This document shows positions 6,759 to 14,230 of a DNA stretch of 21,324 nt, one piece after another (positions within the stretch are counted from its first letter, which is position 1; each line of letters starts with the position of its first letter). The translations under genes and the position numbers were made by a program. The DNA is from Desulfurellaceae bacterium (GTDB lineage: Bacteria; Campylobacterota_A; Desulfurellia; JAGGSF01), in assembly GCA_023128455.1 (NCBI GenBank), contig JAGMDW010000149.1:1-21324 (forward strand), read 5' to 3'. The notes beneath the pieces are model-generated. The model did no database searches. It was not told the origin of the DNA and saw only the letters and a program-made list of their open reading frames with translations.

Positions 6759-7483
6759 GTTATTTCGAGGTTAAAAACTTAGTCAAGAAGTTTGGTGGTT
6801 TAACTGCCGTTAATGATGTAAGTTTTTCTATTGAAAAAGGAAAAATTTTCGGACTCATTGGCCCCAACGGCTCGGGAAAAACAACTATCTTTAACTGTAT
6901 AAACCACTATTATCCATTGAGCGGTGGGAAAATATACTTCAAAGAAAAACGCATTGATAAACTTCCCACTTATGAGATTTGCAAATTGGGCATTGGCAGA
7001 ACTTTTCAAATAGTCAAACCGTTAAGACGGATGACCACCTTAGAAAATGTCATGTCTGGAGCCTTTTTGAAAACAAGCAATATTACCAAAGCAAAAGATA
7101 AAGCGCTTGAAGTCCTGGATTTTTGCGATCTCTTTCGGCATAGGCATTTTCCAGCCAAAGGGTTAACCATCGCTAATAAAAAAAGATTAGAAATAGCCCG
7201 AGCCCTGGCTACAGAGCCTGAATTACTGCTTTTAGATGAAGTAGCGGCAGGATTAAATCCCAAAGAAACGGAAACTGCAATGGAAATCATTCAGAAGATT
7301 CGCTCGTCAGGCATAACTATTTTAATTGTAGAACATGTAATGAAGGTTATGATGGGCATCTCGGACAGAATCATGGTGATCAACTTCGGCAAAGAAATAG
7401 CAAGAGGAACACCTCAAGAAATAGTCAACAATCAAGAGGTAATTAAAGCCTACTTAGGAGAATCCTATGCTCAAGGTAAATAA
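6755..7483 (+). CDS. livG: Branched-chain amino acid-type ABC transporter ATPase LivG
   Basis: This 242-residue nucleotide-binding subunit carries Walker A GPNGSGKT at 36-43, a Q-loop glutamine at 85 (GRTFQIVKP), Walker B LLLLDE at 157-162 and an H-loop His194. The ABC signature position reads LTIANKKRLEIARA (from residue 137) instead of the canonical LSGGQ. LivG proteins often have a weak signature, but this one lacks both glycines. Walker B is followed by Val rather than the usual Pro. LivG works as a heterodimer with LivF, which has the canonical signature. The gene overlaps livM by 4 bases and livF by 17. Confidence 0.94.
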   Translation: MSYFEVKNLVKKFGGLTAVNDVSFSIEKGKIFGLIGPNGSGKTTIFNCINHYYPLSGGKIYFKEKRIDKLPTYEICKLGIGRTFQIVKPLRRMTTLENVMSGAFLKTSNITKAKDKALEVLDFCDLFRHRHFPAKGLTIANKKRLEIARALATEPELLLLDEVAAGLNPKETETAMEIIQKIRSSGITILIVEHVMKVMMGISDRIMVINFGKEIARGTPQEIVNNQEVIKAYLGESYAQGK

Positions 7484-8171
7484 TATAGATGTCTATTATG
7501 GAGAGGTTCAAGCCTTATGGGAAGCCTCTCTTGAAGTGGACGAAGGAGAATATGTCGCTCTATTGGGAGCCAATGGTGCCGGTAAAACTACCACCTTAAA
7601 TACCATCTCTGGACTATTGCGACCAAAAAAGGGGAATATTGAATTTTTGGGACAGGACCTCAATCATGTTCCAGCCTATAAAACTGCTGAGATGGGCATT
7701 GCCCATGTTCCTGAAGCAAGACGACTGTTCCCAGAAATGACAGTTAAAGAAAACCTAATAATGGGTTCCCTGCCCCAAAAAGCGAAAAATAAAAGAAAAG
7801 AAAGTATAGATTGGGTATTTGCACTCTTCCCCAGGTTAGAAGAAAGACAGCGCCAGGAAGCAGGAACCTTAAGCGGTGGAGAGCAACAGATGTTAGCCAT
7901 AGGTAGAGGATTGATGTTAAAACCTAAACTGCTCATGTTAGATGAACCCTCCTTAGGATTGGCGCCTTTTTTGGTGGATGAAGTATTTAAAATCATTAAA
8001 AAAGTTAACGAGGAAGGAATCACCATTCTGTTGGTAGAACAAAATGTGGTGCATGCTTTGACCTCATGCACAAAAGCCTATATCTTAGAAAACGGCAGAA
8101 TAACTCTTCAGGGCAAAGGCAGAGACCTGCTCAACAACGAACATATCAAAGAAGTTTACTTAGGCATCTAA
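7467..8171 (+). CDS. livF: Branched-chain amino acid-type ABC transporter ATPase LivF
   Basis: This is the second ATPase subunit, 234 residues. It has Walker A GANGAGKT at 34-41, the LivF-typical HVPEARRLFPEMTVKENLIMG near 80-100, a canonical signature LSGGEQQ at 135-141, and Walker B LLMLDEP at 155-161. The segment VEQN at 190-193 replaces the usual H-loop histidine context, as is common in LivF. The start ATG at 7467 lies inside the livG end and has AGGAGAA just upstream. This is the last gene of the plus-strand cluster. Its stop is 4 bases from the stop of a convergent small gene, and no clear intrinsic terminator is seen between them. Confidence 0.94.
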   Translation: MLKVNNIDVYYGEVQALWEASLEVDEGEYVALLGANGAGKTTTLNTISGLLRPKKGNIEFLGQDLNHVPAYKTAEMGIAHVPEARRLFPEMTVKENLIMGSLPQKAKNKRKESIDWVFALFPRLEERQRQEAGTLSGGEQQMLAIGRGLMLKPKLLMLDEPSLGLAPFLVDEVFKIIKKVNEEGITILLVEQNVVHALTSCTKAYILENGRITLQGKGRDLLNNEHIKEVYLGI

Positions 8172-8175
8172 AATT

Positions 8176-8502
8176 TTAACTCTTTAATGCTTCTATAGCC
8201 TTCTGTTTTATACGCATAAACCAATCCCACCCTATTACGGATGTGATTACTCTTAATTCACCATTTTTTTTTACACGATACAAAATCACATAAGGCTCAT
8301 CATGGTCTCTATTTTCTAACATGCACTCTTCATAAAAGAGAATTAAACTACCTATCTCTAACTTGGCAAAACTACCTCTTACTAATGCTTCTCCTCTGAA
8401 TGCGTCTTTGCCCACCTTTTCATCATTTATTCCCTCTATCCTCATCGCCCATGACGGTCTTTTTCTGTCAGCCGTATCCGGAACAAGCACATCTACTCTC
8501 AT
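8176..8502 (-). CDS. Small protein of unknown function (108 residues)
   Basis: I do not recognise this protein. It is 108 residues, charged, without signal peptide, membrane segment or cysteine pairs beyond one cysteine. It begins MRVDVLVPDTADRKRPSWAM and has alternating hydrophobic stretches (GSLILFYEECML, YVILYRV, LRVITSVIGWDWFM) suggesting a small beta-rich domain with a C-terminal helix. Support for a real gene is a good promoter (TTGTCA, 16 bases, TATAAT) whose predicted start site falls at the ATG. There is no Shine-Dalgarno sequence, so a leaderless message is likely. It is transcribed towards livF and divergently from the tRNA gene. Confidence 0.7.
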   Translation of the reverse strand: MRVDVLVPDTADRKRPSWAMRIEGINDEKVGKDAFRGEALVRGSFAKLEIGSLILFYEECMLENRDHDEPYVILYRVKKNGELRVITSVIGWDWFMRIKQKAIEALKS

Positions 8503-8509
8503 TATCTAA

Positions 8510-8537
8510 ATTATACAAAACTTAGCTAACTTGACAA
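8510..8537 (-). promoter_or_regulatory. Predicted promoter of the 108-residue gene
   Basis: On the minus strand TTGTCA (8537-8532) and TATAAT (8515-8510) are separated by 16 bases. Seven bases separate the -10 box from the ATG at 8502, so transcription would start at or within a base or two of the start codon. The -35 box overlaps the -35 box of the divergent tRNA promoter. Confidence 0.6.
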
Positions 8538-8558
8538 GCACATAAAATTGTATATCAT
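8531..8558 (+). promoter_or_regulatory. Predicted promoter of the tRNA-nif3 unit
   Basis: A consensus TTGACA (8531-8536) and a TATCAT -10 box (8553-8558) are 16 bases apart. The start site would be near 8565, within a base or so of the mature tRNA 5' end at 8566, leaving almost no 5' leader to remove. Confidence 0.55.
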
Positions 8559-8565
8559 GGACGGC

Positions 8566-8638
8566 GGGCCCGTAGCTCAGTTGGCAGAGCCACCGGCTCA
8601 TAACCGGTTGGTCCCAGGTTCGAGTCCTGGCGGGCCCA
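8566..8638 (+). tRNA. tRNA with CAU anticodon (probably elongator tRNA-Met; tRNA-Ile2 possible)
   Basis: A full cloverleaf fits in 73 bases. The acceptor stem pairs GGGCCCG (8566-8572) with CGGGCCC (8631-8637), and the discriminator is A8638. The D stem is GCTC/GAGC. The anticodon stem pairs ACCGG (8592-8596) with CCGGT (8604-8608), enclosing loop CTCATAA with anticodon CAT at 8599-8601. The T arm is CCAGG, TTCGAGT, CCTGG. The first base pair is G-C and the anticodon stem lacks three G-C pairs, so it is not the initiator. The 3' CCA is not encoded. Elongator Met and lysidine-modified Ile2 cannot be separated with certainty by eye. Confidence 0.95.
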
Positions 8639-8648
8639 TTAAAATGTT

Positions 8649-9434
8649 ATGAGAATTTCTTCTTTAGTTGAACTTTTAGAAGGCTATTTTCCTTCCAAAT
8701 TGGCATTGGAAAGTGACAATCCTGGTCTCCAGGTAGGCAATTTCAACAATGAGATAAAAGGTATTCTCTTATCGTTAGATGTCTATCTTTCCACTGTAGG
8801 TGAGGCAAAAGAAAAAAACTGCAATCTGATTATTTCTCATCATCCACTCCTCTTTTTTTCTACTAAGAAAATAAACACTTCAATCTATCCTTATAATGCT
8901 GTACAAAAAAGCATTCAAAACGATATAACCCTCTATGCTATTCATACCAACGCAGACATAGCCGACGGAGGCTTAAATGACTATTTATGTAAAATTTTAG
9001 GCATCAACCGTGTGAAAAAAATACCGCCGGATAATCTAATAAGATATGGTAACTTACCAAGACCCATGAAATTAATAGAGTTGTGTGAACATATAAGAAA
9101 GAAACTGCATGTACCACATATCAAATATGTAGGAGAGGGAGGTGAATATGTGAAAGATGCGGCTGTCTGTAGCGGAAGTTGTGGAGATATGTTGTGGAAT
9201 TTGAACGAAGAATTCGATGTTTTCATAACAGGCGACATCAAGCATCATATCGCTATCTACGCCAAAGAGAGGGGTATCAAACTGATAGATGCCACACACT
9301 TCTCAACGGAAGTGATATTCAAAGACCTGTTAGACGAAATACTCAAAAAACACATAGGAAATATTCCTATTTTAAAGAGCAAACATGATAGTTTGCCTTG
9401 GAAATACTTTACTAAAGGAGGCAATGTTGAATAA
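8649..9434 (+). CDS. Nif3-like dinuclear metal centre protein (YbgI/DUF34 family)
   Basis: This 261-residue protein belongs to the widely conserved Nif3 family, which forms hexameric toroids with a two-metal site; its biochemical role is still debated (GTP cyclohydrolase I type 2-like activity has been proposed). Metal-binding landmarks are SHHPLLF (63-69, His64/His65), HTNAD (99-103), and DATHFSTE (214-221, His217 and Glu221). Other family motifs are AAVCSGSCGDML (171-182) and TGDIKHH (194-200). The ATG is 10 bases after the tRNA and has no Shine-Dalgarno sequence, so the gene is probably transcribed with the tRNA. Its stop overlaps the next gene by 11 bases. Confidence 0.92.
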   Translation: MRISSLVELLEGYFPSKLALESDNPGLQVGNFNNEIKGILLSLDVYLSTVGEAKEKNCNLIISHHPLLFFSTKKINTSIYPYNAVQKSIQNDITLYAIHTNADIADGGLNDYLCKILGINRVKKIPPDNLIRYGNLPRPMKLIELCEHIRKKLHVPHIKYVGEGGEYVKDAAVCSGSCGDMLWNLNEEFDVFITGDIKHHIAIYAKERGIKLIDATHFSTEVIFKDLLDEILKKHIGNIPILKSKHDSLPWKYFTKGGNVE

Positions 9435-10143
9435 AGATGTACAAGAACTTTTAAAGGTTCAAAAATTAGACAAAGAAATTGTAAAGTTAAACGGAGAAAT
9501 CGAAAAATCGCAGAAGAAGGCAGAAGAAAAAGAGACAAAAGTAAAAGTACAAACAAATAATGTAGAAACTCTGCGCAAGGAAATTGAAGAATTATTAGAA
9601 GATAAGAAATTTAAAGATGAACTTTTAAATGAAAGCGTAGAAAATTTAAAGAAATTAGAAGAAAAAACAAAGAGTGTAACTACAGAAAAACAATTCAGTG
9701 CAATAAATACAGAAATAGAAATTTCCAAAACAAACGAAGATATGTTAGAAGAAAAATTACTAAGTATAATAGGGTCTATTGAAGAAAAGAAAAAAAGTGT
9801 TCAGGAAGCAGAAGCATCTTTAAACAGTGCTCAAAAAGAAATGGATACACTTAAACAAACAACGGGGGGAAACATAAATCAAATAAAGAAAAATATCAAT
9901 GAAATAGAGAAAAGAAAAAAGATACTGTATAAAGATATTGATGTAAAAATCATCAAAGGATACGAGGAACTAAACAGGTGGACAAAGGGTACAAGCATTG
10001 TTCCGGTGAAACAGGGAGCATGTTATGGTTGTTTTATGAAAATCACACCTCAAACCTTTACCACAGTGAAAGAAACAAATGAAATAGTATTTTGTCCCAA
10101 CTGTGGAAGAATCCTATATTATCCTGAAAATGAAGAAGAGTAA
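9424..10143 (+). CDS. Coiled-coil protein with C-terminal C4 zinc ribbon (CT398/DUF164-like)
   Basis: This 239-residue protein is almost all charged heptad-like helix (long coiled coil, about residues 5-180). It is followed by a zinc ribbon with CxxC pairs at Cys200/Cys203 and Cys224/Cys227 (CYGC and CPNC). This architecture is the zf-RING_7/CT398-like family, often found next to Nif3 genes. Its function is not established; nucleic-acid or protein scaffolding has been suggested. I prefer the ATG at 9424. AAAGGAGG at 9414-9421 is only 2 bases away, so the adjacent TTG at 9427 is a possible alternative. An in-frame upstream start at 9385 lies deep inside nif3 and has no support. Confidence 0.87.
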   Translation: MLNKDVQELLKVQKLDKEIVKLNGEIEKSQKKAEEKETKVKVQTNNVETLRKEIEELLEDKKFKDELLNESVENLKKLEEKTKSVTTEKQFSAINTEIEISKTNEDMLEEKLLSIIGSIEEKKKSVQEAEASLNSAQKEMDTLKQTTGGNINQIKKNINEIEKRKKILYKDIDVKIIKGYEELNRWTKGTSIVPVKQGACYGCFMKITPQTFTTVKETNEIVFCPNCGRILYYPENEEE

Positions 10144-10540
10144 AAAGCTAACTATAAATACAGACGGATCATCCCTTTCTAATCCTGGACCAGCAGGAAT
10201 AGGAATCGTTGTTTATAATGATCAAGACGATATAATAGAGAAAATAAGTAAGTATATTGGGAAAGCAACAAATAATGTCGCTGAATATAAAGCGCTAATA
10301 GAAGCCCTAAATTTTGCCAAAGATTTTGGAGCAGATGAAGTAAGGATAAAATCAGACTCAGAACTTGTCGTGAAACAAATTAACGGAAATTATATGGTTA
10401 GAGACAAAAAACTGAAAATATTATTAAAAGAAGCGCTTAATTTAATAGAAAAAATCCCAACATTTTCCATTATACATATACCAAGAGAAGAAAATAAAAT
10501 GGCAGACAATTTAGCAAAACGGGCGGCGGCGTTAGAGTAG
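10130..10540 (+). CDS. rnhA: Ribonuclease H, RNase HI-like
   Basis: This 136-residue enzyme would cleave the RNA strand of RNA-DNA hybrids. The four catalytic acidic residues are visible: Asp12 in NTDGSS, Glu52 in NNVAEYKAL, Asp76 in IKSDSELV, and Asp126 in NKMADNLAKRA. It is the short form found in many bacteria and archaea and lacks the long basic protrusion of E. coli RNase HI. I chose the ATG at 10130, which overlaps the previous gene by 14 bases. A GTG at 10103 in frame would add nine residues that do not look conserved. Its last four codons, including the stop, overlap the 3' end of the convergent rnpB. Confidence 0.92.
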   Translation: MKKSKKLTINTDGSSLSNPGPAGIGIVVYNDQDDIIEKISKYIGKATNNVAEYKALIEALNFAKDFGADEVRIKSDSELVVKQINGNYMVRDKKLKILLKEALNLIEKIPTFSIIHIPREENKMADNLAKRAAALE

Positions 10541-10913
10541 GTCATAAGCCGGGTTCTGTACCTTAATAAAAAGGTGGTAGCCATTTATCTAGAGTTGACA
10601 GTTACCTGCCACTTCAAGCGACCTACCCGAGAACATAGGACGGACACGCCTTTCGTTCTCCTACTCGGTCTTGCTCCAGAAGGGGTTTACCATGCGGTAC
10701 ATATCACTACATACCCGGTGAGCTCTTACCTCACCTTTTCACCCTTACCCTGTGAAATGGCAACTTTGCCTATTTCATGGGGCGGTATCTTTTCTGTGGC
10801 ACTTTCCTTGAGATCACTCTCACTGGGCGTTATCCAGCTTCCTGCCCGTAGGAGCCCGGACTTTCCTCTACTTCTATTATAAGAAATAGCGGCTACCTGA
10901 CCTACTTTAACGC
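10529..10913 (-). ncRNA. rnpB: RNase P RNA, type A-like
   Basis: Read on the minus strand, this is the catalytic RNA that trims tRNA 5' ends. The conserved core GAGGAAAGTCCGGGCTCC (P4/J3-4 region) lies near 10869-10852, AGGGTGAAAAGGTGAGGTAA with AGAGCTCACC follows mid-gene, and the 3' hallmark ACAGAACCCGGCTTATGACC is at about 10560-10541. P2 pairs GGTAGCC with GGCTACC. P1 pairs GTAGGTCA with TGACCTAC, extends by one more pair, and after one A-C mismatch continues as GCGTTA with TAACGC, which sets the ends near 10913 and 10529. L15 contains the GGTAA motif used for CCA binding. The exact ends are inferred from P1. Confidence 0.95.
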
Positions 10914-10918
10914 TATAA

Positions 10919-10946
10919 CCTATATGCCTATTTAAGAAATAGTCAA
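10919..10946 (-). promoter_or_regulatory. Predicted rnpB promoter inside the end of aroA
   Basis: On the minus strand TTGACT (10946-10941) and TATAGG (10924-10919) are 16 bases apart. The predicted start near 10912 matches the 5' edge of the RNase P P1 helix. The -35 box is formed by aroA codons for Leu-Thr just before its Ile-Ser-stop end. It would let rnpB be made independently of the long upstream operon. Confidence 0.5.
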
Positions 10947-12200
10947 GTTAGTTAAATGTTTAAAAAACATAGGATAAGATGTATCAATAGATGAAGTATC
11001 ATCAAGAACAATATTATCTTTGGAAATAAGAGAAGCAATAGCAAAAGACATTGCTATCCGATGATCACAATATGTATTTATCCTTCCTCCCGTCAATTTT
11101 CCTCCTTCTATTATTATTCCATCTGGCAACTCTTCACATTTTATCCCTATATGACTTAGATTTTCCACCATCGCCTTTATGCGATCACACTCCTTATATC
11201 GCAATTCAGAAGCATCTTTAATTATTGTTTTTCCATCAGCACAGGAGGCCAGGATGCAAATTATAGGAATCTCATCAATAATACGGGGAATAATACTCCC
11301 TTCCAAAGAAACACCTTGGAGGTGTGGAGAATAACAAACAACTATCTCTCCTATCTTTTCTCCGTTTACTTCTCTGATATTTCTTATTTCAAATTCTACA
11401 TTCATCATCCGAAATACATCCAAAATACCTGCACGTGTGGGATTTAACACTACATCTTCAAATAAAACCTGCGAATGAGGAACTAAAGCCGCAGTCACCA
11501 TAAAGTAAGCAGCTGAAGAAATATCTGCTCCGACCTCTATATAGCCTGGCGAATGCAGAATTCTGTTTGAACCTAAGCTAATTAAACGATCTACACATTC
11601 TACATCCACATTCATACTCTTCAGCATTATTTCGGTGTGATTCCGCGAAGGAAGAGGTTCTCTTATCTCTACCTTCCCCTGAGAAAACAGACCTGCCAAA
11701 AGTATAGCCGATTTAACTTGAGCACTGGCTATAGGCATTTCATATCTTATACCATTTAACGGGTATTTTCCCCTTATAACCAGTGGAGGAATTGCTCCAT
11801 TTTCTCTTCCATCAATCATTGCTCCCATCATGCGCAAGGGTTGTACAATTCTTTTCATTGGCCTTTTTCTCAACGACTCATCGCCGGTGAAAATAGTCAG
11901 AAAATTTGCACCCGAAACCAGACCTGCCAAAAGACGCATACCTGTGCCAGAATTCCCCAAATTCAGAACATCCCCTGACTCTCTTAATGAAAATTTTCCC
12001 TTGCCTTCAACAACAACATATTCATCTTTTTGCCCTATACTTACGCCCAACATCCGTAAGGCACGCGTTGTGCAATCTATATCTTCAGACTTGAGAAGAT
12101 GCTTAATATACGTTTTCCCCTCCGCAATGGAGGAAAGAATCAGCGCACGCTGAGAAATAGACTTATCCGAACCAACCCTAATTTTACCTTTAAACATCAT
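10932..12200 (-). CDS. aroA: 3-phosphoshikimate 1-carboxyvinyltransferase (EPSP synthase)
   Basis: This 422-residue enzyme makes EPSP from shikimate 3-phosphate and PEP, the sixth step of the shikimate pathway. Visible motifs are the N-terminal GSDKSISQRALILSSIAEG, LGNSGTGMRLLAGL (PEP-binding loop), RKRPMKRIVQPLRMMGA, DEIPIICILAS with the catalytic Asp, and YCDHRIAMSFAIAS near the C-terminus. The preferred ATG at 12200 overlaps the lptC stop as ATGA. An in-frame GTG at 12209 would add three residues. It is the last protein gene of the minus-strand operon, followed closely by rnpB. Confidence 0.95.
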   Translation of the reverse strand: MMFKGKIRVGSDKSISQRALILSSIAEGKTYIKHLLKSEDIDCTTRALRMLGVSIGQKDEYVVVEGKGKFSLRESGDVLNLGNSGTGMRLLAGLVSGANFLTIFTGDESLRKRPMKRIVQPLRMMGAMIDGRENGAIPPLVIRGKYPLNGIRYEMPIASAQVKSAILLAGLFSQGKVEIREPLPSRNHTEIMLKSMNVDVECVDRLISLGSNRILHSPGYIEVGADISSAAYFMVTAALVPHSQVLFEDVVLNPTRAGILDVFRMMNVEFEIRNIREVNGEKIGEIVVCYSPHLQGVSLEGSIIPRIIDEIPIICILASCADGKTIIKDASELRYKECDRIKAMVENLSHIGIKCEELPDGIIIEGGKLTGGRINTYCDHRIAMSFAIASLISKDNIVLDDTSSIDTSYPMFFKHLTNLTIS

Positions 12201-12745
12201 CTTATCCACACATCCACATCATGATAGATATACAACATATCATTTTTACGCTTGTATTTGAACCCCACGCCGCTCAGGTCTATCTCTCCTTGAAATGTCA
12301 CCTTGCCTAAACCAGAAAGTTCATCTTTGCCACTGCTCCAATTTGCCTTTTCCGTCTTTATTATAAAGTTTTTACCTCTCGCTGTAACATTCCCGTCAAG
12401 TTGAATATTTCTTTCCTTATCTGCCCTTGCTGTTTTTGCCATAATCAGAATATCACCATATTTTTTAGTAGGATGCCTCAGCCGCACATCACGGAAGAGA
12501 TAAATATCCCCTTTATAAATTTTCATCTCTTTTGCCTTTAAGACATACTTCAAACCTTCTTTGTTCACAATTTGTTTGTAGTTCACATCCTTTACCGTGC
12601 CAACAACATTTGCCAAATTTTGCTTTGTTTTATTCAAGATAAACGGTTTCTTTTTTATGAAAGAGATTAAAATAAACAACGCACAAACAACAACAAACAA
12701 ATAAAAAATTATTCTAAAAATGGTTAATTTATTCCGATACTCCAC
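12197..12745 (-). CDS. lptC: LPS export ABC transporter periplasmic protein LptC
   Basis: This 182-residue protein has a single N-terminal membrane anchor (about residues 8-28) and a periplasmic beta-rich domain of the LptC/OstA type (for example LRHPTKKYGDILIMAKTARA and LDGNVTARGKNFIIKTEKA). LptC passes lipopolysaccharide from the inner-membrane LptBFG complex to LptA. The position directly after kdsD and kdsC is the classic E. coli yrb order and strengthens the call. Sequence conservation in LptC is low, so the assignment rests on anchor, length, domain pattern and context. LptA and LptB are not present downstream, where aroA follows instead. Confidence 0.88.
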   Translation of the reverse strand: MEYRNKLTIFRIIFYLFVVVCALFILISFIKKKPFILNKTKQNLANVVGTVKDVNYKQIVNKEGLKYVLKAKEMKIYKGDIYLFRDVRLRHPTKKYGDILIMAKTARADKERNIQLDGNVTARGKNFIIKTEKANWSSGKDELSGLGKVTFQGEIDLSGVGFKYKRKNDMLYIYHDVDVWIR

Positions 12746-13256
12746 AAGTATATCTCTGCAGCAATTTTTCCCACAGCCCCTTACCTTTAAGGATAAGTTT
12801 TAAAATGTCTCTCACCGCACCCTTTCCCCCGTCATAAGAAGATATATAATCTACCCTTTCTCTAACCTCTTCTGCCGCATCACAAGGCGCGGCTGAAAAA
12901 GCACAGACAAGCATCGGAGGTATATCTATAAGATCATCTCCAATATAAGCTATCTCCGCCTCGCTCACTTTAAATTTTTCTTTTATTATATTCAGCGACT
13001 TTATTTTATCTCGCTGGTTCTGTAATACAAAGTGTATACCAGTCGCCCACGCTCTTCTATCTGTTGCCTTAGAATATCTTCCAGACACCCATACAATCTT
13101 CAGTCCCGCATCAACAGCCAAATGAATAAGATGTCCATCTTTCACATCAAAAAATTTTTGTTCTTTGCCTTCTTCATCAATAATAATGCTACCATTTGTC
13201 AACACACCATCCACATCTATAACAATAAGCTTTATGTTTTTTAAGTCTTTTATCAT
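12729..13256 (-). CDS. kdsC: 3-deoxy-D-manno-octulosonate 8-phosphate phosphatase
   Basis: This 175-residue HAD-superfamily phosphatase releases Kdo from Kdo-8-phosphate for LPS core synthesis. HAD motif I is DVDGVLT (Asp14 nucleophile, Asp16), motif II is the Ser in VSGR near 58, motif III is Lys84, and motif IV is GDDLID at 106-111. The KdsC-specific GGKGAVRDIL is at 143-152. It lacks the large cap domain, as expected for this tetrameric C0 type. Its start overlaps the kdsD stop as ATGA, and its end overlaps lptC by 17 bases. Confidence 0.94.
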   Translation of the reverse strand: MIKDLKNIKLIVIDVDGVLTNGSIIIDEEGKEQKFFDVKDGHLIHLAVDAGLKIVWVSGRYSKATDRRAWATGIHFVLQNQRDKIKSLNIIKEKFKVSEAEIAYIGDDLIDIPPMLVCAFSAAPCDAAEEVRERVDYISSYDGGKGAVRDILKLILKGKGLWEKLLQRYTCGVSE

Positions 13257-14230
13257 AATACTCCAGCTCTTAAGATATCATGCAGGTGAATTACCCCTTT
13301 TACATGTTTTTCTCTATTTACAATCACTAAATTGGTAATAGAAAAACTCTGCATTATAGCTGCTGCTTTCGCCGCTAAGGCATCTTTCTCTACTGTTTTA
13401 GGATTCTCCGTCATAATACACTTTACTTTCAAGTTAAATAATCTCGCTCCCTTTTGTTCTATCGCCCGCCTAAGATCACCATCAGTTATTACGCCGTCCA
13501 ATCTACCTTCTTTGTTTATCACACAAGTCATGCCCAGTCCTTTAGAACTTATCTCGTAAATCGCATCCTTCACAGGAGTTTCTTCGAAAATTACAGGTAT
13601 CTCTCTTCCTGTATGCATTAAATCTTCAACCCTTAATAACAACTTCCTTCCCAGTATACCACCGGGATGAAGCAAGGCGAAATCGTCCTTCGTAAAACCT
13701 CTAACTGTAATAAGACCTACTGCCAAGGCATCTCCAACAGCTAAAGCAGCAACAGTAGAAGCAGTAGGAATTACATCTATTGGTCCACACTCACTATCTA
13801 CAGATGCATTTATCACTACATCCGATTTCCTCACCAAATAGGAATGTGCATTATTGCCCACTATAGAAATTACAGGAACCATAAATCGTTTAAGTGTAGG
13901 CAAAAGAAAGTTCAACTCCGGCGTATTGCCACTCTTGGAAACAAACATAGCTACATCGTCTCTTGTTATTATGCCCAAATCTCCATGTGCAGCATCCACC
14001 GGATGTACAAATATCGCAGGAGTTCCCGTTGAAGCAAAGGTAGACGCAATCTTCTTGGCAACAATACCAGACTTGCCTACACCAGAAAGAATAACCTGTC
14101 CCTTGCATTTAATAAGAATTTCCAACGCCTGTATATAACTCTCATCCACCCCTTCTGCCAGTTTTTCTAATGCATCTCTTTCTACAAATATTGCCTTCCT
14201 TATTGTACTAAGAATCTCTTTTCTTTCCAT
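13253..14230 (-). CDS. kdsD: Arabinose 5-phosphate isomerase (SIS domain plus two CBS domains)
   Basis: This 325-residue enzyme converts ribulose 5-phosphate to arabinose 5-phosphate, the precursor of Kdo. The SIS domain (about 40-175) contains SGVGKSGIVAKKIASTFAST and VHPVDAAHGDLG. The linker HPGGILGRKL (188-197) is typical of KdsD/KpsF. Two CBS domains follow, at about 204-260 and 272-325. The ATG at 14230 is preferred. A TTG at 14245 would add five residues. The gene start lies inside the end of the TPR gene (23-base overlap). Confidence 0.95.
   Translation of the reverse strand: MERKEILSTIRKAIFVERDALEKLAEGVDESYIQALEILIKCKGQVILSGVGKSGIVAKKIASTFASTGTPAIFVHPVDAAHGDLGIITRDDVAMFVSKSGNTPELNFLLPTLKRFMVPVISIVGNNAHSYLVRKSDVVINASVDSECGPIDVIPTASTVAALAVGDALAVGLITVRGFTKDDFALLHPGGILGRKLLLRVEDLMHTGREIPVIFEETPVKDAIYEISSKGLGMTCVINKEGRLDGVITDGDLRRAIEQKGARLFNLKVKCIMTENPKTVEKDALAAKAAAIMQSFSITNLVIVNREKHVKGVIHLHDILRAGVL

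Noticed and set aside
10574..10882. A 102-residue open frame on the plus strand
   Set aside because: It lies entirely antisense to the RNase P RNA, whose conserved core and helices explain the sequence.
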